Of a stretch of 64,000 nucleotides of DNA, positions 11,046 to 22,989 are shown piece after piece. Origin of the DNA: Phocoena phocoena (taxonomy: Eukaryota; Chordata; Mammalia; Artiodactyla; Phocoenidae). Location: assembly GCF_963924675.1 (NCBI RefSeq), contig NC_089224.1:61427464-61491463 (forward strand), given 5' to 3'. The number at the start of each line of letters is the position of its first letter. Position 1 is the first letter of the stretch. Below the pieces are notes generated by a model, which made no database searches, was not told the origin of the DNA, and saw only the letters and a list, made by a program, of their open reading frames with translations. The position numbers were made by a program, and so were the translations under genes.

Positions 11046-11890
11046 GTAGTCATGCCTTTCTAGTATAGTACCTCCTGCTATTTTTCATGAGGGTGTACAT
11101 GAAGTTTGGTGATTAGTATGGCCCAAAATAAATATAAAATCTGCCAAGCTGGTGGCCACAGAGCCACTGGTTGTGGTCTTTTGTGCTACTCAGGCTGGAT
11201 AGAAAGCACATTATTTTCATATAAGAAATCTGCTGTGCCAGAATATATACATCCATGTTGCTGTTCTTACTATGTCATTGAGCCTACTTACGTGTTCAGT
11301 ACAATATGTCTGGCATGGCCTACCACATTTGCCAAAGAGAGGAAAGAGCTCTAGTTAGAAGAAAACGTAACTCAGTGGACCAAGAAAAAGACTATCTCTG
11401 ATTATTTGTGAGTTGATTAAAACTTAAGATGCATGGGTACATGATATATATCCTTTTTCTTTTGTACTTTCTGCTATCTTTTCTCCATAGGCTAAACAGA
11501 GCTAGACAAGACCTGTCTCCCTGGTTATCCTTTCCCCTCTGGTGCTCTTCTAGACAGTTATGTAATTAGTGAACCAATGACCCTCTTGTTTCCTTTAGAT
11601 CTGCATTAGGGTAGCTGTGGATTGTCATTTGATTCCCATTTTCCTACTGATCTTTATTGTTAGAGATGCATGATGAATGATTTGGGGATGACTAGCAAGA
11701 AATAATTTAAGCATTCTAGAATCATAACAATAATGCCATAAAACTAGCATACGTATGTTTGATTCTCATGTGTTTTTGATTCTCTCTCATTGTCCAATAT
11801 TTCCATTTCCAATAATTGTATGCCCTTTTAGCATATACTTTCTTAATTTGTTTGTGTTACTCCATAATGAATCTGTGTTTATTTGTGTAA
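11046..11890. other. No recognised feature
   Basis: AT-rich sequence. An 82-codon open frame at 11106-11354 on the plus strand has no recognisable homology. Confidence 0.35.
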
Positions 11891-11894
11891 TATA

Positions 11895-12600
11895 TTGATA
11901 CCCAACCTTTTCCACCAAAAGCCATGATTCTTCCTACCAGAAAGTTGGGCCAAACTTCATGGGTAAAGGCCACAGTCCTCCACAAGAATACTCTCCCTTT
12001 AGACACCAGCCATGAGTTTGGGAGTCCTCAAGCCAACCTCACTTACAGCCAGCAGGCGACAAAGTCAGGGCTTCCCACTATCCCCTTAGTTTTGATAATT
12101 CTCTAGAACAACTCACAGAACTCAGGAAAGCATCATATTTACGATTACAGTTTTACTAAAGCAAAGGAATACAAATCAAAGTCAGCCAAAGGGACAGAGG
12201 CATAGGTCAAGGTCTGAAAAGGTTCCAAACGTGAAGCTTCCGTCAGCTTCAGGGACACATCACCCTCCATTTGTGATAACACACATAGTACTGCCAAACA
12301 GGAAAGCTCATCTGAGCCTTTGGTGACCAGAGTTTTTATTGGGGATTGATCACTTACTGCCCATGTGACTGACATTTATGTTCCAGCCACCCCTGGAGGT
12401 TCTGGCTAATACCTTTAGTCTTCGGTTCCTCCAGAAATTTGAACTGATATGGCAAGTCTTAAAACCCCTATCATAAATCACATTGCTAGACTGTTCAGTG
12501 GCGAAAACCCTCAGGCAAACAAAGACACTCCTATCAAGTAAGATATTCCAGGGGCCTAGAGATCTCCCAGTAGCTGAGGGCAAAGGCCAGAACTCTCTTC
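11895..12600 (-). mobile_element. LTR-like block, class III ERV type
   Basis: The sequence order around 12105-12360 ('aacaactcacagaactcagg', 'gtttttattggggattgatc') and the later 'ccagccacccctggaggttc' resembles an ERVL-type LTR read in antisense. I could not assign a family or find a TSD. The extent is approximate. Confidence 0.45.
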
Positions 12601-12844
12601 GGGTAAAGATGATTCTTTACTACACACACATTCCAATCCTATTATAGAATATGCATTTACAATTTTGGGTCAACATTTAACTAAACAATTCTATCCCTTA
12701 ATCCTTATAGGATTTTTTTCATTACCCAATACTATATTAGTGATTCTAAAGTTTAATCAGTGCATGAATTGAAGTATATCTTCCATTTTTGCATGACAAA
12801 AATATTCATTTATATGATTAAGAAATAAATAAAGGAGAATTCTA

Positions 12845-15800
12845 GGCTGATTGTGTTGGCAGTGAACTTCCGTAAATCATAAAACATATGAGCAAATAGG
12901 ATAACAAAAGCAAAAACCCGAGCACAACATCTACGACAAAACTAAGTGATAAAGTATTCCCATGAACCTAAAGTATGAATAAGTGGTGGCAAATAACTCA
13001 CAGCTATAAGATCCATCAGCATCTGTGAAAGAGAAAACTAGGGAAGGCATCAGGCTGTCCCTGAGAATAGGAGACCCTCAAACTCACAAACAGGTACTCA
13101 CTAGAAGGGGACATTTTGAGAACAGAATCTGAAACAGAATTCAATGCACTGGAGTGGGTAAAGGAGTCACTGTAAGCTCTGAAATGTTAGACTCATATGG
13201 CCCCAGGACCTCTTAAAACTGAAAGCCCTTTATTAGGACAAACTCACACTTAGGAGAAACTTCTTGGAATAGAAATCAAATTGAGCAAGACAGGAACAGT
13301 GGGGAAGAGGAAAGAGAAGTTCCAGATAAAGGTGGAAAGAGGAAGAGAGGCAACAGACTTTAATAAGTAAGAGGTTACGTATTTTATTAATTCCAGAAAA
13401 AAATCGAAAAGAGCATCCTAAAGACACACCACTAGAAAAATTATCCTGATCTACCTCTACATTCTGAAAGTCAAAGAAACAATTTTCACTTAAAAAACAA
13501 GCAATAGAAAGGGATCACAGTTGAATCCAATACAATTTTAAGAAAATAAGGAGAAGAATAACAGCTTCTGAGATGGCTGAAATATGAAGTGCGGAGAAGA
13601 GGAGGGAGCTGCAAAGAGAAGGAACTTGGGCTTCCCTGGTAGCGCAGTGGTTAAGAATCCGCCTGCCAATGCAGGAGACAGGGGTTCGAGCCCTGGTTGG
13701 GGAAGATCCCACATGCCGCGGAGCAACTAAGCCCGTGCACCACAACTACCGAGCCTGTGCACTAGAGCCCGCGAGCCACAACTACTGAAGCCCATGCACA
13801 ACTACTGAAGCCCACGCGCCTAGAGCCCGTGCTTCACAACAAGAGAAGCCACTGCAATGAGAAGGCCGCGCGCCGCAACTAGAGAAAGCCCGTGTGCAGC
13901 AACAAAGACCCAGCACAGCCAAAAATAAATAAATAAAAATAGATAAATTTATTAAAAAAAAAAAGAGAAGGAACTTCACAAACCTGAATTTGGTCCCCTT
14001 GAATCTTTGGCCAAAGGGGAAGCTGTGCAAGCATAAGTTAAGACTCTGTAAGGCCAAGAAAAACTATGAGTTGAAAGGAGATTCCAGAGCTTGCTCAGGG
14101 CTGGGAGATTTGGGGTTCTGCCTCATTAGATTGGGGAGACCTCAGTGAACCCCTAGGCATTCAATTGACACTCAAGAAAGGCCAAATCTAATAAGTAGAC
14201 CATTCTAGCCCTTGACTAGACCTTCTATACCAAAGCTTATAAACATCCTCTAAATTACCAAGCTGACCCACAAGTAGATTAATTACCTGCCATAACAAAG
14301 TTCAACCCTCTTTATAAAAGAGAACAAAATTGTCCAGAATCCAATAAAAAATTACCAGACATGTAAAGAAGAAGGAAAATGTGGCCTTCAACCAAGAAGA
14401 AAATCAATCAATAGTAAAGAGACCCAGAAATGACAGATTGTATATTATCAGACTGAGTTGTTACGACAGATATCTCCAAGGATACAAAGCAAAACATAAG
14501 CATAATGAAAGGAACTAATAAGAAATCTTAACAGAGAAATGGAAATTATTTTTTAAATGGAGATTTTGGAACTGAAAAATAAAATATCTGAAATTTAAAA
14601 ACTCACTGCATGGGTTTAAAAGCAGTTAGATACCAAAGAAGAAAATATCTTGGAACTTGAAGACAGATTAACAGAAATGATCAAATCTGAAGAACAGTCA
14701 GAAAGACAGTTGGTGGAAAATGAATAGAGCCTCAGAGACTTGTAGATCATTAGCAAATAGTCTAATGTGTAAGTGATTAGAGCTCAGATTTAGATTCATA
14801 CTTTAACAGTCAACTGGTTTTCTTCAAAGATGCCAAAGCAATTCAGTGAGGGAAAGAACAGTCTTTTCAACTAATAGTGTTAAAATAATTGGATATCTGT
14901 ATGGGAAAAAAATGAACCTGGACTCACACTATACAAAAAAAGATCAAAATGGATAATAAACCTAAATGTAAATTCTAAAACTTTAAAACTCCTAGAAGAA
15001 AACAGAAGAAAAAAACTTAACCTTCGGATAGCCAAAGATTTTTTTGACAGGACAAAAAAGGTGTTAACTATAAAGTAAAATAAAAATGGATAAGTTGGAC
15101 TTCATCAAAATAAGGCTCTTCTGTTCAATAAAAAAACACCATCAAGAAATTAAATAGCAAGACACAACTTCTGACAGAGGACCTGTGTTCAGAAGATATA
15201 AGGAATTCCTCAAACTAAAGAATAAAAAGACAACCCACTTTTTTATGAACAAAACTTTAAAAAAACTTTTTCGTGAGCAAAAAGACTTTAGCAGGCACTT
15301 CTGAATATAGTACATGTAAATGTCCAATAAAGAGATGAAAATGCTTGATATCATTACTCATCAGAGATGCAAATGGAATCACAATGAGGTGCCACTACAT
15401 ATTCACTAGAATAGCTAAAATTAAATAAACCGACTGTCCCAAATGTTGGTAGGGATGTGAAATACTCATATTTTGTGGGTACAAATATAAAATAGTACAT
15501 CTAAAAAATACTTCTGGCAGTTTCTCATAAAGTTAAATACATAGCTATACTAAAAAACAAGTCCACTTTTTAAAATTTACTTAAGAATAATGAAAACATA
15601 TGGACACAAAAAGTCCTACCAGAATGTCCATAACAGCCTTTTTCATAATAATCAAATATCTGTCAGTACAAGAAGGGATAAACAAATAATGATACGTGTA
15701 CTCAATGGAATACAACTCAGCAATAAAGAGGAATGAACCACTTTTATATGCAACAATATGGATGAACTTCAAAAAATATGCTGAGTGAAATAAGCCAGAC

Positions 15801-16085
15801 ACAAATGAATACATACTTTATGATACGATTTATGTGAAGTTCTTGAACATACAAAACTAATTTGTGACGAAAGAATTCCGAATACCAGACTGCATCTAGT
15901 GGGGTGTGTGGGAGGGTGAAAGTTGACTGGGGAGTTACAAGAGGGAACATTTGGGGGTGATAGAAATATTCTGTATCTTGATAGGTATGTGGGTTACATG
16001 TATATATACATTTCTCAAAACTTATGCTTAAAATGTATGCATTTCAGTCTATGAAAATTATACTGCAGTTAAAAAGGGAAAATTA
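12845..16085 (+). mobile_element. HAL1-like or internally deleted L1M
   Basis: Sense-strand LINE-1-type element in three recognisable parts. 12845-14320 is old L1 5' leader sequence. 14320-14795 matches the ORF1 region ('aaattaccagacatgtaaag', then 'agacccagaaatgacag'). 14810-16085 is the ORF2 C-terminus and 3' UTR ending in an A-rich tail. The endonuclease, the reverse transcriptase core and most of ORF2 are absent, and the junction lies near 14800. HAL1 ('half L1') elements lack ORF2 in this way, so this may be a HAL1 rather than a deleted L1. A CHR SINE interrupts the leader at 13628. All frames are decayed. Confidence 0.65.
13628..13961 (+). mobile_element. CHR SINE, long form, complete
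   Basis: Long-form CHR SINE with the extended body and AAATA-rich tail. The TSD aaagagaaggaactt is perfect at 13613-13627 and 13962-13976. The body holds a short internal duplication: 'cacaactactgaagcccatg' is followed at once by a near-identical copy (about 13776-13815). It sits inside an older LINE-1-type element. Confidence 0.97.
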
Positions 16086-16094
16086 AATACATAA

Positions 16095-18535
16095 AAATTA
16101 GTGAATCCAATCCAGCAAAATATAAAAGGGATAACCATGACCAAACGGGGTTTTTATTCCACATATGCAAGATTGGTTTACTATTCTAATTTATCAGTGA
16201 TTTTCTCCATAATAGAAAAAGGAGTAAAAGTATATGAGCATCTAGATCAGGGAGAGACAAACTTTTCTTAAAGAGCCAGATTGCTAACATTTTAAGCTTG
16301 AAAGACATATGGATCTCTGTTGCAACTACTCAACTCTCTGGAGTGCAAAATAAGTTATAGGTAACACAAATGAATGGGCATGGCTGTGTTTCAGTAAAAT
16401 TTTATTTATAAAAAGAGGCAACCAGCCCACAGACCATAGTCCTATGACCTCTGATCTAGATAGATATGTTTAGTGATACATGATTTAAATCTTAGCAAAC
16501 TGGAAATAAAAGAAAATTTCCTAATGTGATTTTTTTAAACTACAAAAACCTGTAACTATTATGATATTTATGAAATATTGAAAACTTTTCCTGTGAAGTT
16601 GGGTACAAGACAAAGATGCCTGCTACCACCACTTCTATAAAACATTATAGTGGAGATCCTAGCCAGGAAAATTAGAAGGGGAAAAAAGAGAATGGAAAGA
16701 GGATGGAAAGAACGAAATCTATTGTAATTTGCAGATAATATGATTGTGTACCTAAAGAAGCTAGAAGAGCCTAAATGATCAGTAAATTTAACAAGATTGC
16801 TGGCTCAAGGTCAATATACAAATTTCAGTTGTGTTTCTGTACACCATCCACATAAAGAAAGAATACAAAAATTTTTAAAGTATATGATTTACAATAGTAT
16901 CAAAAACAACAATACCTAGAAATAAATCTAATCAAGAAGTACAAAACATTGACACTAAAAAATGCAAGATATTTTTAAAGTAAATAAGACCTAAGTAAAT
17001 GGTGACATATAAATTGTTCATGGGTCAGAAGACTCAATCCTGTAAAGTGGTTCATCTCCAAATTAATCTATATACTCAATCCAATAAGAATGCCAGCAGG
17101 TTATTATTACTTTTTTTTTCAAACAGTTAAAAAGCTAATTTAAAGTTAATATGGAAATGCTGTAAGCCAGAAGAGCTAAGACAATCTTTAAAAAGGAGAA
17201 AGCCTACACTACAGATGCCAATACCTATTATAAAGCTATAGTGACTAAAACTTGGTATTTGAATAAGAACAAACTTACAGAAAAGAGGTGAGTTCAGAAA
17301 GATCCGTATAGTCAGCTGATTTATGACAAATATGATACTTCAGTGCAATGGAGAAAGGAATTTTTTTCAATAAGTTGTGCTGGATCAGTTTATTTCTGGT
17401 TAGATTGCAGTTTTAAATGTGAAACGTTAAACAGTTCAGAATTAAACATAAAAGAGCATTTTTATGACAGTGAGATAGGCAAAGATTTCTTAAACAGCAC
17501 ATAGAAAACACTAGCCAAAATTTTAAAAAGTAATGCTACTATTTTAAAATTTAAAACTTCTGTTCACCAAAAGATACCATTACGGGGTTGAAAAGGCAAC
17601 CCAAATAGTAGGAGGAGATTTGGCCGAAAAGGGACTCATGTTCAAAACATTTAAAGAATTTCTACAAGTCAATAAGGAAAACTGACAAAGGACTTGACAA
17701 GACACTTCACAGAAGAAGATATCCAAATGGCCAACACAAATATGAAAAGATGTTCAACTTCATTAGTCTAAAGAGAAATTCAAATTTAAAAAGCAATGAG
17801 ATACCACTACAGTCCCACCAGAATGGCTAAAATGAAACACAGAAAAAACCAAGTTTTGTCAAAAATGTGGAATAACTGGTACTCCCACACACTGCTGGTG
17901 GGGATATATATTGATATTAAGACGATCAACTTTGGAAAACTTTGCAAGTATATACTATAGCTGAAAATATACATACTCTATGAACCAGCAATTCCACTCC
18001 TGGGTATATCCCCAACAAAAATGCAAGCATGTGATCAACAAAACCATGTTTTAGTATGTTTGTAGCCACGCTATTTGAAATAGCTAAAAAGCAGATCTGA
18101 CTGAAATGTTCATCAACAAACAGTAGGATGACTAAATAAACTGTGGTATATTTACATAATCCAATACTAAACTGTAACGAGAAAGAACAACTTAAAACAG
18201 ACAACCATAGGAATGAATATAAGAAATGTAATACTGAGCAAAGTCAGAACAAAAAAAGTACATATTGTGTGAATCTATTTACATAACGTACAAAAAAATG
18301 GAAATGAATCTATGCTGTTAGAAGAGTGGTTACCCTTGGAGGGATATTAGCCAGAAAGAGGCATGAGTGAGGGGCTCTAATGAGAGGCTCTGGGGGCTGC
18401 TAATGTTCTGTTTCTTGATGTGTGTACTGGTTCCGTGGGTGTGTTCACTTTGTGGAAATTGAAAGAGCAATACATTTTGATACTTGCACTTTTCTATATG
18501 TGTTATACTTCAAAGAAAAATATTTAAATGGAAAA
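16095..18535 (+). mobile_element. L1M ORF2 to 3' UTR, sense
   Basis: Decayed L1 starting in the reverse transcriptase region. The 'gaccaaacggggtttttatt' block at 16140 corresponds to the HDQxGF motif region of the RT. It continues through the C-terminal domain ('gaatggctaaaatgaaac', 'caattccactcctgggtata') to a 3' UTR at 18400-18530 ('gtgggtgtgttcactttgtg'). A hAT element splits it at 16248-16453. It is a separate copy from the LINE that ends at 16085, so two LINE copies lie head to tail. Confidence 0.85.
16248..16453 (+). mobile_element. hAT non-autonomous element with 8-bp TSD
   Basis: A 206-bp element with 'cag...ctg' termini, typical of hAT-Charlie elements, flanked by a perfect 8-bp TSD atctagat (16240-16247 and 16454-16461). 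The body includes 'ctctgttgcaactactcaac' and 'ggctgtgtttcagtaaaatt', a common mammalian repeat that I recognise but cannot name with certainty. A relative lies at 50916-51128. Confidence 0.85.
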
Positions 18536-18539
18536 ATAA

Positions 18540-18765
18540 ATAATCCTAGAGAAGAGAGAGTAGGTGAGGATTTAATGCAACAAGATTTAGCCATAAATTG
18601 ATGTGTTAAGTTTGGATGATGGGTACATGGGGGCTAATTCAATTATTCCTGTTATTGTTACACATGTTTGACATTTTCTTAAATAGAAGATAAAAATGAG
18701 TTGGAGAAAAGGAGGAAAAGATATATATATTTTTTATTTATAAATACAGAGATGTATAAATATGA
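18540..18765 (+). mobile_element. Possible L1 3' end
   Basis: The block 'ggatgatgggtacatggggg' followed by 'tacacatgtttgacattttc' and an A-rich end resembles the 3' terminus of an old LINE family. Weak by eye. Confidence 0.4.
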
Positions 18766-18769
18766 GATT

Positions 18770-19515
18770 AGTGACTCATGGGAGGAGGAAAGAGATAAGG
18801 CATAGAACCACTGTTTTTGTTATAAACATTTTAGGACTATTTGATTTCATAAACTATGTACATGTGTTACTGTGATAAATTAAAATAGAATTAAAATGTC
18901 AAACAATAACAAATAGTTGGAAGGAAAGAAAATGAAGTCCTATTATTTTAATCTAAAATGACAATAAAATCATGTTTTGGATTTATATTACTTGAGGGAA
19001 TTAGAATGAAAGAACAGAATTAGAGTTGAGGCCTGAGATGATATAATTTTGTATAAAATTTAAAATTTACATACTGAAAAAAGGAAAGAAAAACCAGTAA
19101 TGAGCAGTAACTTCCTGCCAAAGAATACATTAGAAATAGGAATTTTGAGACAGAAATTACATACACCTTAATATTGTACAAATATATTTTAACAATGTAG
19201 TAAGTCAATTCTAATCTTTTAAGCTTATTTGACTATGTAATGCCATGGTCAAATAAGCTTGAAAAACATTCCACTGAATCCTATTCCAAGGAGAACCCTT
19301 AAGGGAAATCTGAGCTAAAGACAGTGTTAATAAGCAAGGCAGGAACTTTGCATTTTATGAAGCTTATGTAAGGTGGCAGTCTCCTAGAACCGAACTGATA
19401 ATTCCAATCTCTCCTCTCAGCCAAGTAGGATTCTTGGGCCCTATGGCAAACTCAGTGGTTTGGCTAGTCAACACGTATGCGCTGGGCTGCTTCTGCCTTA
19501 AGGTTAGAAAAAGCA
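18770..19515. other. AT-rich unassigned sequence with a hairpin
   Basis: No family recognised. It contains the perfect inverted repeat at 19221-19260. Confidence 0.4.
19221..19260. repeat. Perfect 13-bp inverted repeat (hairpin)
   Basis: The arms aagcttatttgac (19221-19233) and gtcaaataagctt (19248-19260) pair perfectly around a 14-nt loop. A few more bases outside the arms pair with one bulge. It lies in AT-rich DNA outside any repeat I recognise. Confidence 0.95.
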
Positions 19516-19519
19516 AATA

Positions 19520-19700
19520 CTTTCTGTCCCAGGATTGTTGCAGCTTGTAATGGTCATGTGACTCAGTTTTCACCAGTGACACAACAGCAAAAGTCAACAG
19601 GGAAAGTTTTTGCATTCCTGATAAAAGGGACAGATATTTTAGATTTCTTTTTTCTATCTTGATGGTATAAAAGCTCTCCCTCCACATACTTCCCACCTTT
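19520..19700 (+). mobile_element. MLT1-like LTR fragment
   Basis: The stretch 'ctgtcccaggattgttgcag' then 'aatggtcatgtgactcag' matches the part of MLT1 LTRs that normally reads '...cagctaggtgtggccatgtgac'. Ends not resolved. Confidence 0.45.
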
Positions 19701-21055
19701 GCCTTCAACTGGGCAAAGCACGACTTGCTCCCTTTGTGTGATTATGCCTTTGTTGCATTTTCAGTTGGGCTTCAGGAAGGGGTGAAGATAAATGTGTATG
19801 TTCAACCTGACATGTTTAACTGGAGTCCTGTATATTGTCTCTATATATAAACATTTTAAGTAAGCAAACTAAAACATGCTTGAGAATGACTGACACCAAA
19901 TTCAGGGTCATGGTTATCATGTGGGGAGAGAGAAAGGGAAATAGGATTAGTAAAAGGTTTAAGGGAGCTTCAAAATCAACTATAGCTATGTTTTGTAATT
20001 TAAAAATGAAAGAAAGTAAAGCAAAATAGTAAATTTGATGGGTCCTGGAGTTGGGTACATGCGTGTTTCTTATGTATACTAAAATATTAAAAAATTAAAA
20101 CACTACACTCAGAGATACTGTTTATAATTTTATAAATGCTAAATAGGTAATGAAAATAAGGGTCCTAAAACCCCATCCATTTAGGACAAGAAGGTGAGAT
20201 GTTAGGAAGAGGATAATGCAGAATATGCAAGAAGAATCCGAAACAGACCAAAGTGCAGATGTGACCTAGCTAAGGACTGGAAGGTGATATGATACCAATA
20301 TCCACCATGTAATACATGCACACACATATACACACATACACATACCACATGCGTGTATACACATATATGCATAAATATGTTTGGGACTAGATTAGGGGTA
20401 GAGTATATATTACTCTCATTAAATACTGTAGTTTCAATCCTTTTAAAACAAATTCTTTTCTTGTTTTTATAAAAGTCTGATATTCTATAATTTCCCCAGA
20501 TTTTTTTAAGTATAGATATTTAGGTAAACCTTACATCAATGTTCCTGAACTCAGAGAGGTCCAGAACAGGTAAGCAGGCTTGTTTAAAACAAACAAAAAA
20601 TAATATGCTCTTATTGAGGTTGATTTCTTTCTGTGTGATGTTGTTACAGAAGCACTAGATAGTGTGTGTCAGTGATCTATATTTAAAGCCAATATTTAAA
20701 TCTACACACTTTTAAATATTTGATTAAATTTAGTGTAGGACTACACATTAACGATAAAAGTGCAAATCACTTTTTCATTTGGAAGCTTCCTCAAGAAGCT
20801 GTTATACTCAGTTCTAGCTAAAACTAAACTCGTGCAATATATGTATAATACTATATCTAGAATAGCCGCTCTTCTGTGACCTGTAAGATCTGATAGCACA
20901 ATTGGTTCAGCTACAGAAATACTTATCTAGGAAATTGAATCACCTCAATTATCCAATTTGGGGATTCATAGTGAAATACTGAATAGGTTTTTAAATCTAA
21001 ATATGTTGACTATTTTTTTCTTGTAAATATGTCTCTAAATTGTATAATTTGTCTA
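19701..21055. other. Unassigned AT-rich sequence
   Basis: It includes an impure CA-rich tract at 20314-20375. Otherwise I recognise no family or gene. Confidence 0.4.
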
Positions 21056-21059
21056 GATA

Positions 21060-21285
21060 GTGAACATGCTTTAGTAGAAGGAGCATGATATATGGAATCA
21101 GAACTAATTTCCAGCCCTAGCTATGTCATTCACCAGATGTGTGATTTGGGTAAGTTATTTAACCTCTTTGAGCCTCCATCACTTCATCTATAAAATGGGG
21201 ACATGTGATTAAACCTTATATAATTAGTTTAAGTAGTCTATGTAGAATGTAATCAGTACATGTTAGTTCCTTTCCTGCTTTCATA
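21060..21285 (-). mobile_element. MIR SINE, antisense
   Basis: Nearly full MIR in antisense: 'tgtgtgatttgggtaagtta', 'aacctctttgagcctccatc', 'catctataaaatggggac', and a tail resembling 'agtgcctaataaatgttag'. These are the tRNA-derived and core parts in the expected order. Confidence 0.85.
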
Positions 21286-21289
21286 AAAA

Positions 21290-22475
21290 TCCATCTCAAA
21301 GGTCATTTTCATTGATTAAGATGCTGAGAATCCATGAAGCATTAGCATCCAAAGCTGTAAGGAGCATCACATCTTTTATTTTAGTTGTTTTAAGCAATCG
21401 ATTTATTTTTTCAAATTGCTTAGACAAAACCAATGTATTAATTATACCAGAGCTCTAAATCTACTTGCAAGGCCTCCAGGCAAAATCAGCTGATGAACCA
21501 TTTTGTTTATGCCTTCCCACTCATAATGAGCCTGATAAAATCAGAAGGGAAGCAAATATTAAAGAATGAAAGGTTCATTTTAGGGATGGATGGAAAGAGG
21601 GGGTTTATACAATGTTATCACAAACATTTTACATTTGCCCCAAATCAAAATGACCCTGTGTATATATTTTTGTTTTAATTACTTTTACATTTTGTTAGGT
21701 AAGTTGTGTGGTTCTAAATCTGTACCTACGCGAAACATTGACAAAAACCCAAACTCATTACTACTGAATTAGATTGTTAGGGCCTTTAGGGGAAGATATA
21801 GTTGAATGACGTACTATCCTGTACCGCAAGCTGCCAGGCGGGGGCAAAAAGATGTTAAATACTCGTAAGAGGGGGGAAAAAGAGTGAAGATACAGCTATG
21901 TCATCATTTGCTTTTGATTCTTCTGTTGGATAAAAATACAATAAATCGTTTTCTCTTGACTGAATGAATATAGTGATGACCTAGGAGATTTTTGTGGCCT
22001 TCTCAGAGAATCAAAATCAGTTTTTCTCCACCGGTTGAGGGGGGTGCACTTGCCTTGGGAATTGGATCAGCGTCTTCACTGTGGCCTTTCCATGTTACAA
22101 AACCTGTGGCCGTCATTATTCCTGTGCTCCTGTCTCCTCTGAGAATCGCCGAATCAGGGAAAACGTAAGTGCTGCAGGGAATTATGCAGCAGAAAAAAAG
22201 TTGAGTTCCCTGAGAATCCTTTCAGCTGAGTGTGATATGGGGCAAATCGATAGGTGACTTAACTATCCCGGCAGCAATCTATAGGAACAAATTTTTTTTT
22301 CCTGAAAATACTGTTTTATAAACCAAACAATAAAAAAACATGTACTACCCTGAGTCAGGCTCTTCCCAGAAAATATGACCTCTGCTTTCTAGCCTCAGTA
22401 AAAAGCTCGACTGGAAATAGTGATATTCAGAATAGGTAACATAGAATGGTGAATCCCCAGAGCCAATCTGCTGGG
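21290..22475. other. Unassigned sequence with CpG-retaining patch
   Basis: The left part is AT-rich and unassigned. From about 21780 to 22265 some thirteen CpG dinucleotides occur, many more than in the surrounding sequence. The candidate exon at 22007-22164 lies inside this patch. Confidence 0.4.
22007..22164 (+). other. Candidate exon, unproven
   Basis: A splice-acceptor-like run (pyrimidine-rich, ending tctcag at 22001-22006) precedes 158 bases that stay open in one frame (about 52 codons, no stop, no ATG needed). These end at a strong donor-like gtaagt at 22165-22170. The block keeps several CpGs. I recognise no protein family, and a second frame is also open for most of the length, so coding use is uncertain. 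It could be a non-coding exon or chance. Confidence 0.25.
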
Positions 22476-22477
22476 CT

Positions 22478-22605
22478 GACTGGATGAGAGCCACCTGGGG
22501 AGCTTGTTAAAAATACATATTCCAGACTCTGGCCTGTAGATTTTGATTCTGTAGATCTATGAGAGGGCCCAGGAACAAACATTTTTTAAAACTTTCCAGC
22601 TAGAC
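22478..22605 (+). mobile_element. MER5A/B-like hAT element
   Basis: The order 'gccacctggggagcttgtta', 'aaaatacatattcc' and 'tctatgagagggcccagg' matches MER5-type hAT-Charlie elements in sense. Termini are degraded. Confidence 0.7.
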
Positions 22606-22985
22606 TGAACAACTTACGGTGCATCCATACAGTAATATACAACGCATATGCAAAAAAGAATGAGGAACTTCTTTGTGTGAGGATATAGGCTCATCTTCAA
22701 GATGTTTTATCAAGTGAAACATGCAAAGAGTGTGTATCATTTGTTACCAGTGCTGTTAAAAAGGATGAACATACATATTTGCCTATATATGTGTGAAATA
22801 TCTCTGGAAGTTTATACAGAAAGCCAATAATGCTGGTTTTGTCTCTGCAGAGAACTGGGTGGTTGACAGATAGGAGTGAGAGAGAGATTTTACCACAGCA
22901 TAACCTTTTGTAACTTTTGAAATTTGAGCCAAGTAAAAATATTATGTATTCAGAAATAAATGAAATATATTACTTCTATAATACT
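22606..22985 (+). mobile_element. L1 3' UTR, sense
   Basis: Old L1 3' end: 'aaaaaagaatgaggaac', 'gaaatatctctggaagttta', 'gagaactgggtggttgac', 'aaccttttgtaacttttgaa', closing with an A-rich run near 22970. It abuts the MER5-like element. Confidence 0.7.
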
Positions 22986-22989
22986 CATG

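Noticed and set aside
19221..19260. microRNA precursor
   Set aside because: The 13-bp stem is much shorter than a typical pre-miRNA, so I list it only as an inverted repeat.
20690..20725. AT-only inverted repeat aatatttaaa / tttaaatatt
   Set aside because: Ten A/T-only bases in AT-rich DNA can pair by chance.
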